This document shows positions 44,545 through 52,931 of a stretch of DNA of 64,000 nt, one piece after another. This stretch comes from a virus, in IMG/VR virus record IMGVR_UViG_3300033144_003384, positions 19,757 through 83,756 of that record. One strand, written 5' to 3'. Positions within the stretch are counted from its first letter, which is position 1. Each line of letters starts with the position of its first letter. Below the pieces are notes generated by a model. The model was not told where the DNA came from. It did not search any database and saw only the letters and a program-made list of their open reading frames with translations. The translations under genes and the position numbers were made by a program.

Positions 44545-46834
44545 CTTTGCGACGTTGCATTCCGCTGATACCAGTGATAAATGAATACGCCGAAGAAGAT
44601 GCGTCCACCTGGTCGTCGTGACCAGTCGCCGACCCTTTCTCGCTGTGAAACGCAACAAGCTCATCGAGGTACCGTGTGATCCATGGGCCCTGTACTAGTT
44701 TCACGTTGCCGTTCGAAACTGCGGATGCAAACGGTCTTGCTCTTGTGATCTTGTCTCCCGTTGACGGGATAGCCGCGAAATCGAATCCTGCGATAATGTT
44801 GCGAGAGTACATGTTGGCAAGCGACTTCCCGGATGAGCCCGGCTCGCGCTCCATCCGAACGGGAACACCTACTCCGTCCTCTGCCGCCGTCTCGGCGATG
44901 AGTGCCTCAACTTTAGGCGACTCTTCCCGACAGCTTTTCACATCCAAAACGTAAACGAAGCCGCGGTCGAAAGCAAGCAGTGCGCCAACCGTCCAGTCGG
45001 GGTCCTTGTTTTGGCTGGAAACTTTCGTTCCGGCAAGGTCCCACCAACGGACCACCTTTGGAGCCAACATCGTTGGCATTTCTCCTGGCTCAATGATTTC
45101 GAAGTTTTCTTTCTTGAACAGATCGCCTTCGGAGGCAACAAACCATTCGCCGTCTGCAAGCTGTGCCCGTTCGACTGGGGTCAGCTCTTGAAGCATCGAA
45201 CGATATGAGGCGTGGTCGACGCCGGGGTTGTCTTCAAGGAATGACTGTACGAAGACTCGCCCCTCTTGGTCTTCTATGATGAACCGCTGGCGTACCCAGT
45301 TTGGCGCAGGGTTCGAAGCGGCACGCATCCGCAGGGGGACTCGGGACAGGGGGCCGGACTTCGGGCGACGCAAACGCGAAAACAGGTAGCGATAGTCTTC
45401 TTCACGAATTTCGGTTACCTCGTCCATCCCGATGAATTGGAATTCAGCGCTATTGCCAGTGAAGGAAATTCTTCCGTTGTGTCGAATCATGTACGTGTGG
45501 TGCGGTGGCACGTTTAGTCCGTGAACTTTTCCGGAGTAGTCACGTCGCTCAACCCACGTAGCAGTATCGGATGGTTTGTGCAATATGGAGACATGATGTG
45601 ATTCTCCCTCAGAAACGAAATGATGCTTTTCGTTATATGGCTGAATGTTATGGGTAGCCCGATAGCCACACATTGTTGCCAAGCGCATCATGTCGTCGGC
45701 AAGTTGCGGTGATGTGGTAACGAAGTGGCCACCCTTTTGGTCAACATCGCGCCACGTGCCGTCTCCTTCCATTAGCGAATCAAGCAAGGCGAACGCGTGT
45801 TCTGAATCCCATTTAAACACCCCGAAAGGCACGTGCTTTGTCTTTGCTGACGACCCGAGCTTGTCAAGGTATTGGCATAGCGCCTTATTGTTGAGGGATA
45901 AGCTTTGGTTGTCGACATGAACATTTGCCCCAGACCGCTCTAAGAGTTTCTGGATGCGCAGCCGATGTTGTGGATACTTTTTTGTCTGACTGATTCTGAC
46001 TTGCCAACGTCCACCATAGGAGCCGCTGTCTCCTTCAGATAGATACCAGCCAAGGAATTCGGCCCAATCTATTGGCGAGAACTTGAGGTTGTTGCCGTGC
46101 GTTCCGGCGAGGAACCGCACTTCGGTAGGGGCAATGCCGGACCACTTTGCGACTTGTGGAAGGTGTGGTCGTTGTGGCAAGTCTTTCGCAAATGACGGAG
46201 TTAGTCGATTCGATTTTTGTGTTGAACGCCACACCGTGTGGTTCGGGGTCACGGCGAACGATACGTCGCTACCAGGTCGTGTTACTACGATCTCGCCGTC
46301 ATAATCGTATTCGTAAGTTTCTGCAACGGCCTCAAACGACCCGACACGAGTCCCTGGGTCCATAGAGAAAACCCTCTCTCCAGCCACGATATTCGATATG
46401 GGCTTCCATCCGTCCTCAGTCAACACTTCCGTATCGGGAGTTGAACATTTGTATCGCAAGTAGTCGTTTTTGTTGTTGAGGTATCCAAATGTGATGCGGG
46501 CACCAGACGGGAACGACGCGGTGTTTGTGTTAGCATTCCAGTGAATCTCGTCGATGCCAGCAGTCCACGACTTGAATCTGTCCATGAGGGCACCAGGGAG
46601 TGCAAGGTCGGCGAAAGTCTTACGAAAGAGGATTGCTGTATAGTTAGGGATATCCACATATTGCAAAGCAGCCATAAGTAGTGCCGACGATTTTCCACCA
46701 CCCGCAGCTCCGCCGAAAAGTGCCTCTGTTTGGTCAGACATCAGAAACACTTTTTGCGTTAGTGATGGTTCTTCGGGGCAATACTGCGGTTCAATTGGTT
46801 GGAGATATTCGTGGAGTGCTTCCCAATCAGCCAT
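44528..46834 (-). CDS. terL: Terminase large subunit interrupted by an intein
   Basis: 768 aa including a 332-aa intein (residues 130-461). Extein: Walker A GGAAGGGKSSALL (41-53), then ATPase and nuclease parts with VVRWWDLAGTK and HDDQVDASSSA. The intein sits just before the SAEFQFIGMDE Walker-B region, a common site. It is read opposite to the portal, which starts 250 nt away. AAAGGA precedes the ATG. Confidence 0.9.
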   Translation of the reverse strand: MADWEALHEYLQPIEPQYCPEEPSLTQKVFLMSDQTEALFGGAAGGGKSSALLMAALQYVDIPNYTAILFRKTFADLALPGALMDRFKSWTAGIDEIHWNANTNTASFPSGARITFGYLNNKNDYLRYKCSTPDTEVLTEDGWKPISNIVAGERVFSMDPGTRVGSFEAVAETYEYDYDGEIVVTRPGSDVSFAVTPNHTVWRSTQKSNRLTPSFAKDLPQRPHLPQVAKWSGIAPTEVRFLAGTHGNNLKFSPIDWAEFLGWYLSEGDSGSYGGRWQVRISQTKKYPQHRLRIQKLLERSGANVHVDNQSLSLNNKALCQYLDKLGSSAKTKHVPFGVFKWDSEHAFALLDSLMEGDGTWRDVDQKGGHFVTTSPQLADDMMRLATMCGYRATHNIQPYNEKHHFVSEGESHHVSILHKPSDTATWVERRDYSGKVHGLNVPPHHTYMIRHNGRISFTGNSAEFQFIGMDEVTEIREEDYRYLFSRLRRPKSGPLSRVPLRMRAASNPAPNWVRQRFIIEDQEGRVFVQSFLEDNPGVDHASYRSMLQELTPVERAQLADGEWFVASEGDLFKKENFEIIEPGEMPTMLAPKVVRWWDLAGTKVSSQNKDPDWTVGALLAFDRGFVYVLDVKSCREESPKVEALIAETAAEDGVGVPVRMEREPGSSGKSLANMYSRNIIAGFDFAAIPSTGDKITRARPFASAVSNGNVKLVQGPWITRYLDELVAFHSEKGSATGHDDQVDASSSAYSFITGISGMQRRKVSIVV
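45452..46447 (-). mobile_element. Intein with LAGLIDADG homing endonuclease
   Basis: Begins CSTPDTEVLTEDGWKP (Cys as first residue, splice block A) and ends RISFTGN before Ser. The penultimate His is Gly, an unusual but known variant. Two LAGLIDADG-like motifs (FLGWYLSEGD and LLDSLMEGDG) make up the homing endonuclease. Insertion site is the terminase ATPase, a conserved target for homing. Confidence 0.85.
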
Positions 46835-46884
46835 TTGTGTATTTATCCTTTGCGGATCACTAATCGAATAGTAAGGTTACCCCC

Positions 46885-47082
46885 GTGACCCTTCCTCAAG
46901 AAGAAACGAAGACCGGGCTATTGACTCGCGTATTCTCCATGCAGAACTTGGCCTATGTAGGGGCAGTTGCGTCTATCCTACTCGTGGGTATCGGTGCTGC
47001 GATGATGTTTGGGTCCGGAGCCGGGCTGCTTGTTGCTGGCGTTGCTCTTGGGTTTTTCTCATATCTGCTTGGGGTTGAGTAA
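46885..47082 (+). CDS. Small two-span membrane protein, 65 aa
   Basis: GTG start 7 nt after a TAAGGT box. Two hydrophobic helices (YVGAVASILLVGIGAAMMFG and AGLLVAGVALGFF). Linked to the portal by TAATG. Role unknown. Confidence 0.6.
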   Translation: MTLPQEETKTGLLTRVFSMQNLAYVGAVASILLVGIGAAMMFGSGAGLLVAGVALGFFSYLLGVE

Positions 47083-49322
47083 TGGCGTGGAACAAGACGA
47101 GCAACAAATCGCTCCAGGGAGTACAGAAGAAAGTTCTGTCTCCGGGTGCGCCCGTTGCCTACATGCCTGGCAAGGTAGGGCGTCCATATCACGACGGCTG
47201 GAACATTGAGCGTGCATATCAAGAAGGCGTGGCGCGCGTTACTTGGGTATACCGTGCAATTGACGCCATTGCTTCCAACCAAGCAAAACTCCCAATTCAG
47301 TTTCGCAAAGACGATGCACGTACCGGGGAAATTGTCGATAACGCGGGAAAGAAGTACAAGGCGCTTTACGACGTACTGAACTCGCAAGCCAACATTGGCG
47401 AATCCTCTTTCGCGTTCCGTTACAGAATCTCCACACAGCTCCTCATCTCTACGCGTGGCGTGTTCATCGAAATCATTCGAAGCAACAACGGAGAAGTTGA
47501 AAGCCTTCACCTGCTTCCTCCACAGTCGACCGCCCCGATACCGCACTCCACGAAGTTCGTGTCCGGCTACGAAGTGAAAATGCCGGATGGAAACAAGAAG
47601 ACCATTAAGCCCGAGAACGTCGTTTGGCTGCGAAGGCCGCACCCGCTCGACCCATATCTTTCCCTCACCCCCATGGAGTCTGCTGGCGTTGCGATTGAGG
47701 TCGAGCAACTGGCAAAGCTTTACAACCGTAACTTTCTCCTGAATGACGGTCGTCCCGGTGGGCTCCTTGTTCTCCGTGGAGAGATTGATCCCGTTGATCG
47801 GGATGAGCTTCAAACGCGATTCCGTGGCAATCTCCGGAAGACGGGTGCCGTGTCAGTTATCTCGTCAGACGATGGAGCAGACTTCGTTGACCTTGGGTCG
47901 TCCCCACGCGACATGGCGTATCAGCAGATGCGTGCCATCACAAAGGAAGAAATCCTTGCAGCGTTCGGCGTACCAGAAACAGTTATCGGAAACGCATCCG
48001 GTCGAACGTTCTCGAACGCAATCGAAGAAGTCCGCGTGTTCTGGCAAGAAACAATGGAGCCACACCTCCTCCTGATGGCGCGCGGCTTCGATCAGCTTTC
48101 GAAAGAGTTGTATGTCGACTATGACACTTCGACCATCCCGGTCCTTGTCCTTTCGAAACAGGAGCGTGAGAAGTATCTTCTTGATGAGTTTCAGTCTGGA
48201 GCGATCTCGGCGAACGAATATCGTGACGGAACTGGTCGAGCGAAAGTAGTGTCCGAACTTTCCGATGCTCTTCTTGCGAATCCGAACCTCACACCGATCG
48301 GAAACACCGAGAAGGAAACGCTTCCACCTGATCCGGCAAACGCAGGTCAGCCAGGACTCCCGCTTGACGTTGCTTCTGGCGATATTCCTGTCGTGGATTC
48401 AAGCAAGGACCCGAATCTATTTGGTGGTGGCGAGCCAGCCTTGGCACCCGGCGTAGCCGAAGACGATGATGATATTGTCGGCAACCTCGACTCGGCGTCG
48501 TTACCAGGCGGCAAGAAAGGGCTTGAAGTCACAGAGACGAAGAATGGGTACGTTCCTGGATTGTCAACCAAGGCAGATTCTGACATTGAGCGATGGGAAG
48601 GCGTGTTTGGTCGCACGATGGAACGTTTCTTCGACCGCCAACAGCGCGTAGTTGCCGAGAAGGCCGAGAGTAAGCGTGTTCGTCGTGCCTTAGATTCTGG
48701 TGTAGCGATAGCTGCGGTCGTTGACCTCATTTTTGATGAAGCTGTTTGGAACCGTAGTTTGGGCGAAGACCTCAAACCAGTGATAGTCGGCGCAATGGCA
48801 GATGCGTCTCGCACCAAAGCGGGAAGTGCTGATGAGGCTGAAGCGAAGCAGATTGACAAACTCGCCGACGAACAGGTGGAGCGTGCCGAGAAACTGAACG
48901 GCACTACGAAGGAGCAGATAGCTGTTGCTGTTGCTGTTGCTGCATCCTTAAAGGCTGAAGACGAGTCTGCGCTGAGCGTTAAGGACAAGATGTCGTATTT
49001 GCGTGTCGTGATCGGTGCCATTTATGTGGACGCAGATTCTGAGCGCAAAGCCATGATTGCAGAGAACGAAGCGTACTCCGCCTACAACGGTGGCCGTTAT
49101 GTTGATGCTTCGACGTCTGGCGTCATCACAAAAACATGGTTGACTCGCAAGGACGACAAGGTGAGGGATTTGCATAAGCTGCTGCATGGCAAGTCTGTTG
49201 CTGTTGGCGAGGCGTTTAACGCTGGTGGTGTGAAGCTCCGGTTCCCCGGCGATCCTGCTGCTCCTGCGAACGCAACAATTGGCTGTCGATGCATCCTTGG
49301 CTTCGGATTCGAAGAAGTTTAA
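47082..49322 (+). CDS. Portal protein fused to a MuF-like head-morphogenesis domain
   Basis: 746 aa. The first 420 residues are an HK97-type portal (YRAIDAIASNQAKLPI, VFIEIIRSNNGEV, WLRRPHPLDPYLSLTP, KEEILAAFGVPETVIG). The last 60 or so (TWLTRKDDKVRDLHKLLHGKSVAVGEAFNAGG ... IGCRCIL, from 685) match Mu gpF head proteins. Fusion joins DNA entry and early head assembly in one chain. Palindrome GTAAAC-CC-GTTTAC follows at 49323-49336. Confidence 0.85.
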   Translation: MAWNKTSNKSLQGVQKKVLSPGAPVAYMPGKVGRPYHDGWNIERAYQEGVARVTWVYRAIDAIASNQAKLPIQFRKDDARTGEIVDNAGKKYKALYDVLNSQANIGESSFAFRYRISTQLLISTRGVFIEIIRSNNGEVESLHLLPPQSTAPIPHSTKFVSGYEVKMPDGNKKTIKPENVVWLRRPHPLDPYLSLTPMESAGVAIEVEQLAKLYNRNFLLNDGRPGGLLVLRGEIDPVDRDELQTRFRGNLRKTGAVSVISSDDGADFVDLGSSPRDMAYQQMRAITKEEILAAFGVPETVIGNASGRTFSNAIEEVRVFWQETMEPHLLLMARGFDQLSKELYVDYDTSTIPVLVLSKQEREKYLLDEFQSGAISANEYRDGTGRAKVVSELSDALLANPNLTPIGNTEKETLPPDPANAGQPGLPLDVASGDIPVVDSSKDPNLFGGGEPALAPGVAEDDDDIVGNLDSASLPGGKKGLEVTETKNGYVPGLSTKADSDIERWEGVFGRTMERFFDRQQRVVAEKAESKRVRRALDSGVAIAAVVDLIFDEAVWNRSLGEDLKPVIVGAMADASRTKAGSADEAEAKQIDKLADEQVERAEKLNGTTKEQIAVAVAVAASLKAEDESALSVKDKMSYLRVVIGAIYVDADSERKAMIAENEAYSAYNGGRYVDASTSGVITKTWLTRKDDKVRDLHKLLHGKSVAVGEAFNAGGVKLRFPGDPAAPANATIGCRCILGFGFEEV

Positions 49323-49336
49323 GTAAACCCGTTTAC
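49323..49336. repeat. Palindrome after the portal stop
   Basis: GTAAAC-CC-GTTTAC immediately follows the portal TAA; possible processing or protein-binding site. Confidence 0.45.
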
Positions 49337-49410
49337 TAAATTTGTTTCATCGAGTCGACACTCCTTGCGTCTAATCTCAGCTTGTTCGCTCTGAGCTAAC
49401 TGGAGATTTC

Positions 49411-50982
49411 ATGACGACCATGGCAATCAACCCCGATTTTGGTAACGACGATGCCATTCTGTTCAAGGCAGTCGGCAACACAACCATCGACATTGATGAA
49501 GCAAAAGGAATCGTAGAAGCCTTTGCCGCAGCAATCGGCAATAAAGACAGCGTCAACGACATCGTCGCCCCAGGCGCATTCGATGCAAGCCTTTCCCGAC
49601 GTAAGCCTCGCGTCGTATGGGGCCACAACTGGAATGAGCCCATTGGCAAGGTACTCGAAATTCGTGAAGTCGGATCAGGCGATCCTCGCCTCCCCTCGAA
49701 GATGCGCCAAGCTAGTGTCGGTGGCCTTTATGTCAAAGTTCAATTTAACCTCAAGTCTGAACGAGGACGCGAAGCGTTCGCATCTGTCGGATTCTTCGGC
49801 GAAGACCAAGAATGGTCCATCGGGTACAAAACTCTACGCGCCGACTACGACCCAAGTCGTGGCGCAAACATCCTGAAAGAAGTTGAGCTGTACGAAGTGT
49901 CCCCAGTCCTCCACGGCGCAAACCAACTTACCGGAACAATCTCTGTCAAAGACGCACAGGGCGAAACCGTTTCCATGGTGTGGGACGAGTCCGACGACAG
50001 ATGGGAAAAGGCCCATCACGACGAGGACGAAAAGAAGGGCCTGGCCGGACTAATTCATCGTGCCGTTGCTGGCGTCTTCGGTCCATCCGCACGAATTCGC
50101 ATGGTTGAAGGCAACAGAGTTGTGTTCACCCGCGGCGAAGGAGAGATGTACCAGACGACGTTCTCCATTGAAAAACCACGCGTTACGTTTACCCCACCCG
50201 TCCGAGCACGCATGCGCACAATCGTAGAACCGATTGGGCCCCAGGTGGTTCCAGAAATGGAACACAAGCCCATGCTAAAGGAAGACGAGCCTGAGGCAAT
50301 CGTCTTGCCCGAGACAATCGTACAACCAGAAGCCAGAGAAGGCACAATCGAAATACTGGATAACGGCACTACGTCGACCACTTTCTCAATTTCAAATAGC
50401 AACGTAAAGTGGGACTTTAGTGATGGTGGAATCACCTGGTCTGATAGTAGCGGAACTGCCGGAACGGTCTATGACATAGAAACCGAAGGGAAAGCTGGGC
50501 GTGTCCTTCGACGCGGGAATATGGATAGCCTCCGGCAGGCCATGGAACTTATCGAACAAGTCATGGCGTCAGGACTGCGTGAAGAAGTTGAATCTAAGAG
50601 CCTTGCCGATATGTACCGCGAAGAAGCAGTCACCGAAGGCTTGATGGTTGCAGGGCAACCCGAAGCCGTCCTTGGTATGTCTCTCGATATTCCCGTGGAA
50701 GACTCGGAACGAACCGAAGCAATCCTCGACGCACTGGAAACACATATCGACGAGCTAAACCTTGCCGTTGTGGCCCCAGGCGAAAAAGCCTTCACAGAAG
50801 GACCAAGCAATGTGTCGGTTTACCTATCCTCCGCGGATAATGTAAACGAACAAATCGAAACCCTTGCTGGGGCATTGTCAAATATTGACGGTGACTTCAG
50901 CGTTTCTGTAGACAAAAAGGACTTCTTCGGTGAATTGAAGTCGTTCGAAGAAGTATTTCCCGAGACAAAAGTTCTCAAGTAG
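49411..50982 (+). CDS. Prohead protease (S78) with long C-terminal extension
   Basis: 523 aa. H72 in VVWGHNWNEP and S136 in DQEWSIGYK are the expected S78 catalytic pair; VSPVLHGAN follows. The C-terminal 350 residues are unusual, acidic and repeat-like; they may act as scaffold cleaved from mature heads. Confidence 0.85.
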   Translation: MTTMAINPDFGNDDAILFKAVGNTTIDIDEAKGIVEAFAAAIGNKDSVNDIVAPGAFDASLSRRKPRVVWGHNWNEPIGKVLEIREVGSGDPRLPSKMRQASVGGLYVKVQFNLKSERGREAFASVGFFGEDQEWSIGYKTLRADYDPSRGANILKEVELYEVSPVLHGANQLTGTISVKDAQGETVSMVWDESDDRWEKAHHDEDEKKGLAGLIHRAVAGVFGPSARIRMVEGNRVVFTRGEGEMYQTTFSIEKPRVTFTPPVRARMRTIVEPIGPQVVPEMEHKPMLKEDEPEAIVLPETIVQPEAREGTIEILDNGTTSTTFSISNSNVKWDFSDGGITWSDSSGTAGTVYDIETEGKAGRVLRRGNMDSLRQAMELIEQVMASGLREEVESKSLADMYREEAVTEGLMVAGQPEAVLGMSLDIPVEDSERTEAILDALETHIDELNLAVVAPGEKAFTEGPSNVSVYLSSADNVNEQIETLAGALSNIDGDFSVSVDKKDFFGELKSFEEVFPETKVLK

Positions 50983-51019
50983 GATTCAAGAATCTCTGGA
51001 TCACTAGGAGTGCCCACTG

Positions 51020-52681
51020 ATGGCTAACGAAAAGCAAGAGCAGGTTGAGACGACCTTAGAAACGACCGAAGAGGTTGAGGCTAAGACCGTCGAAGAAACG
51101 GTCGAGATTGATCTTGACGCGCTCGTTGCGCAGATGGAATCTGGGGTACTTGAGGTCAAGTTTTCCGACGAGGAAGATGCCGTTAACGACGTGAAGTCGG
51201 AAGACGAAGAAGAAACCGACGAGAAGGCCGAAGAGACCGAAGTCGAGGTCAAGGACGATGCACAAACGGACAGCCTGGAAGAAACACTCGACGAAACCGA
51301 AACCAAGGACGACGACGAACTGGAAGTCGAAGTCGAGGAGAACGACGAAGAAATAGAAGTCAAGACCGAGGATGAAGAAGTCGAAGAAAAGACCGGCGAA
51401 TCCGAGGAAGTAGACGAAGTTGTCGAAGTCGAGGAGAAGGCTGAAGGCGACGAAGAGGTCGAAGAGAAGGCCGAGACCGAAGAGACCGAAGTCAAGGACG
51501 ATGAGGAAGAAGTCGAGGAGAAAGCTTCTCCCGAAGGTCTAGAAACCACAGATGTCACAGAAGACTCTGAGGTTCCCGAAACTCAGAACGACGAACGCAA
51601 AGATGCACTTGTCGCCGAGATGTCCGAACTCGCCGAACTCGTTGAAGAGGTCGAAGAAAAGAACGACGACGTTGAAGACATCGAAGTCAAAGATGAGAAC
51701 GAAGAAGTCGAGACGAAGGTAATCGAACTCAACGAATTCGAGATCAAGCGACTCACCTCTATGGGCATGGACGAAACGGAAATCAAAGAACTCCCCAGCG
51801 ATTCTTTTGTTTGTTCCGTAGAGCGCAAGGCGCTCCAAGCTCCGTGCGACTTCTGCCGAGGCGGCTGCGCTTCCGAAGACGGACTCCCGTCGCTCCTTGA
51901 GGTCGAGGGCCGTGCAGAAAAGGATGCAGGCGGTATCGTCGTCGGCTCCGGATACGAACCCACGCATGACGTGTTTATCGTGGACGTGAAGCGCGAGTCC
52001 GAAGAAGACCTGGTTGAGCTTGTCTATACGGGCGCAGGAGAGTTGTGGCAGTGGAAGAAGCTTGAAGTCGAAGGCGAGATTGACGAGAAAGCACTCCAGT
52101 CAACCGCAATCGTCTCCATGGCCGACGCGCAAGACATTGCACTCAAGTCTTTCAACGGAATATCAGTTGGGGTTTACCCCGACAGGTTCCAAGGCGAACT
52201 CGACGTTTACGTTGTCGAAATTGAAGGCAAGGACGGCAAGGACGTTGACGTGTACGTCGACCTCTCGGGAGAAGTCGTTGCTTACGACGAATACGCTGAC
52301 GATCGCGTTGAAGACGACCCAGAAATCAAGGCACTCGAAGATGAAATCGCTGGAGCCAGGGCCGCCCTTGAACTCAAGCGCATGTTCACAGCCGAGCGTC
52401 GTGCTGAACTCGCCGAAGAGGGCGACGCCCTCCCAGACGGTTCGTTCCCGATTGTAAACGAAGGCGATCTTCGTAATGCCGTACAGGCAGCCGGTCGGGC
52501 GAAGGATCAAGAAAAGGTGAAGAGGCATATCAAGAAGCGTGCCCGTGAACTCGATCGCACAGACCTCCTTCCGGACGCATGGAAGAGTGAGCACAGTGTT
52601 GTCGTGGACAATGAGGACGACCCAAGCTTGGCGGAACAGATCGCCGAGTTCGAAGCCCTCGCGGCAGAGCTAGGAGAATAA
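51020..52681 (+). CDS. Very acidic head-region protein, possible scaffold
   Basis: 553 aa. The first 270 residues are a low-complexity Glu/Asp repeat region; around 355-430 (SMADAQDIALKSFNG ... DVYVDLSGEVVAYDE) a PepSY-like stretch, and at about 470-540 a DUF6582-like helix pair (AEEGDALPDGSFPIVNEG ... KRARELDRTDLLPDAW). Such acidic proteins near protease and capsid genes can be scaffolds. Basic 52684 gene follows. Confidence 0.6.
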   Translation: MANEKQEQVETTLETTEEVEAKTVEETVEIDLDALVAQMESGVLEVKFSDEEDAVNDVKSEDEEETDEKAEETEVEVKDDAQTDSLEETLDETETKDDDELEVEVEENDEEIEVKTEDEEVEEKTGESEEVDEVVEVEEKAEGDEEVEEKAETEETEVKDDEEEVEEKASPEGLETTDVTEDSEVPETQNDERKDALVAEMSELAELVEEVEEKNDDVEDIEVKDENEEVETKVIELNEFEIKRLTSMGMDETEIKELPSDSFVCSVERKALQAPCDFCRGGCASEDGLPSLLEVEGRAEKDAGGIVVGSGYEPTHDVFIVDVKRESEEDLVELVYTGAGELWQWKKLEVEGEIDEKALQSTAIVSMADAQDIALKSFNGISVGVYPDRFQGELDVYVVEIEGKDGKDVDVYVDLSGEVVAYDEYADDRVEDDPEIKALEDEIAGARAALELKRMFTAERRAELAEEGDALPDGSFPIVNEGDLRNAVQAAGRAKDQEKVKRHIKKRARELDRTDLLPDAWKSEHSVVVDNEDDPSLAEQIAEFEALAAELGE

Positions 52682-52683
52682 TT

Positions 52684-52911
52684 GTGAAGAAGGTAGCCCA
52701 GTTCAGTGACAAGCACGGCCAAGTAGCTGCTGCTGGTGATGTCGTCAAGAAGCGCGTAGCTCCGGGCGTCACCATGAAGGCGGCACCAAAGCCATTCACC
52801 ATGAAGGCGGCACCAAAGCCAAAGGCCGAGAAGCCAAAGGCCAAGAAGCCAAAGGCCGAGAAGCCAAAGGCCGAGAAAAAGGCAGTCGATAAGGCAAATT
52901 CCGACGAGTGA
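52684..52911 (+). CDS. Basic Lys/Ala/Pro-rich protein, 75 aa
   Basis: GTG start behind GGAGAATAATT. KPKAEKPKAKKPKAEK repeats and a direct 24-bp repeat (52771-52794, 52798-52821). Histone-like composition; may pair with the acidic neighbour or condense DNA. Confidence 0.65.
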   Translation: MKKVAQFSDKHGQVAAAGDVVKKRVAPGVTMKAAPKPFTMKAAPKPKAEKPKAKKPKAEKPKAEKKAVDKANSDE

Positions 52912-52931
52912 ACGGACCCTACGGGGACTAA

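Noticed and set aside
47743-48075. Plus-strand 110-aa frame inside the portal
   Set aside because: Shadow frame of the portal gene, with Ser/Arg-rich shadow composition and no signals.
51004-51558. Minus-strand Ser-rich 184-aa frame
   Set aside because: Antisense of the Glu-rich repeats in 51020-52681; no start signals.
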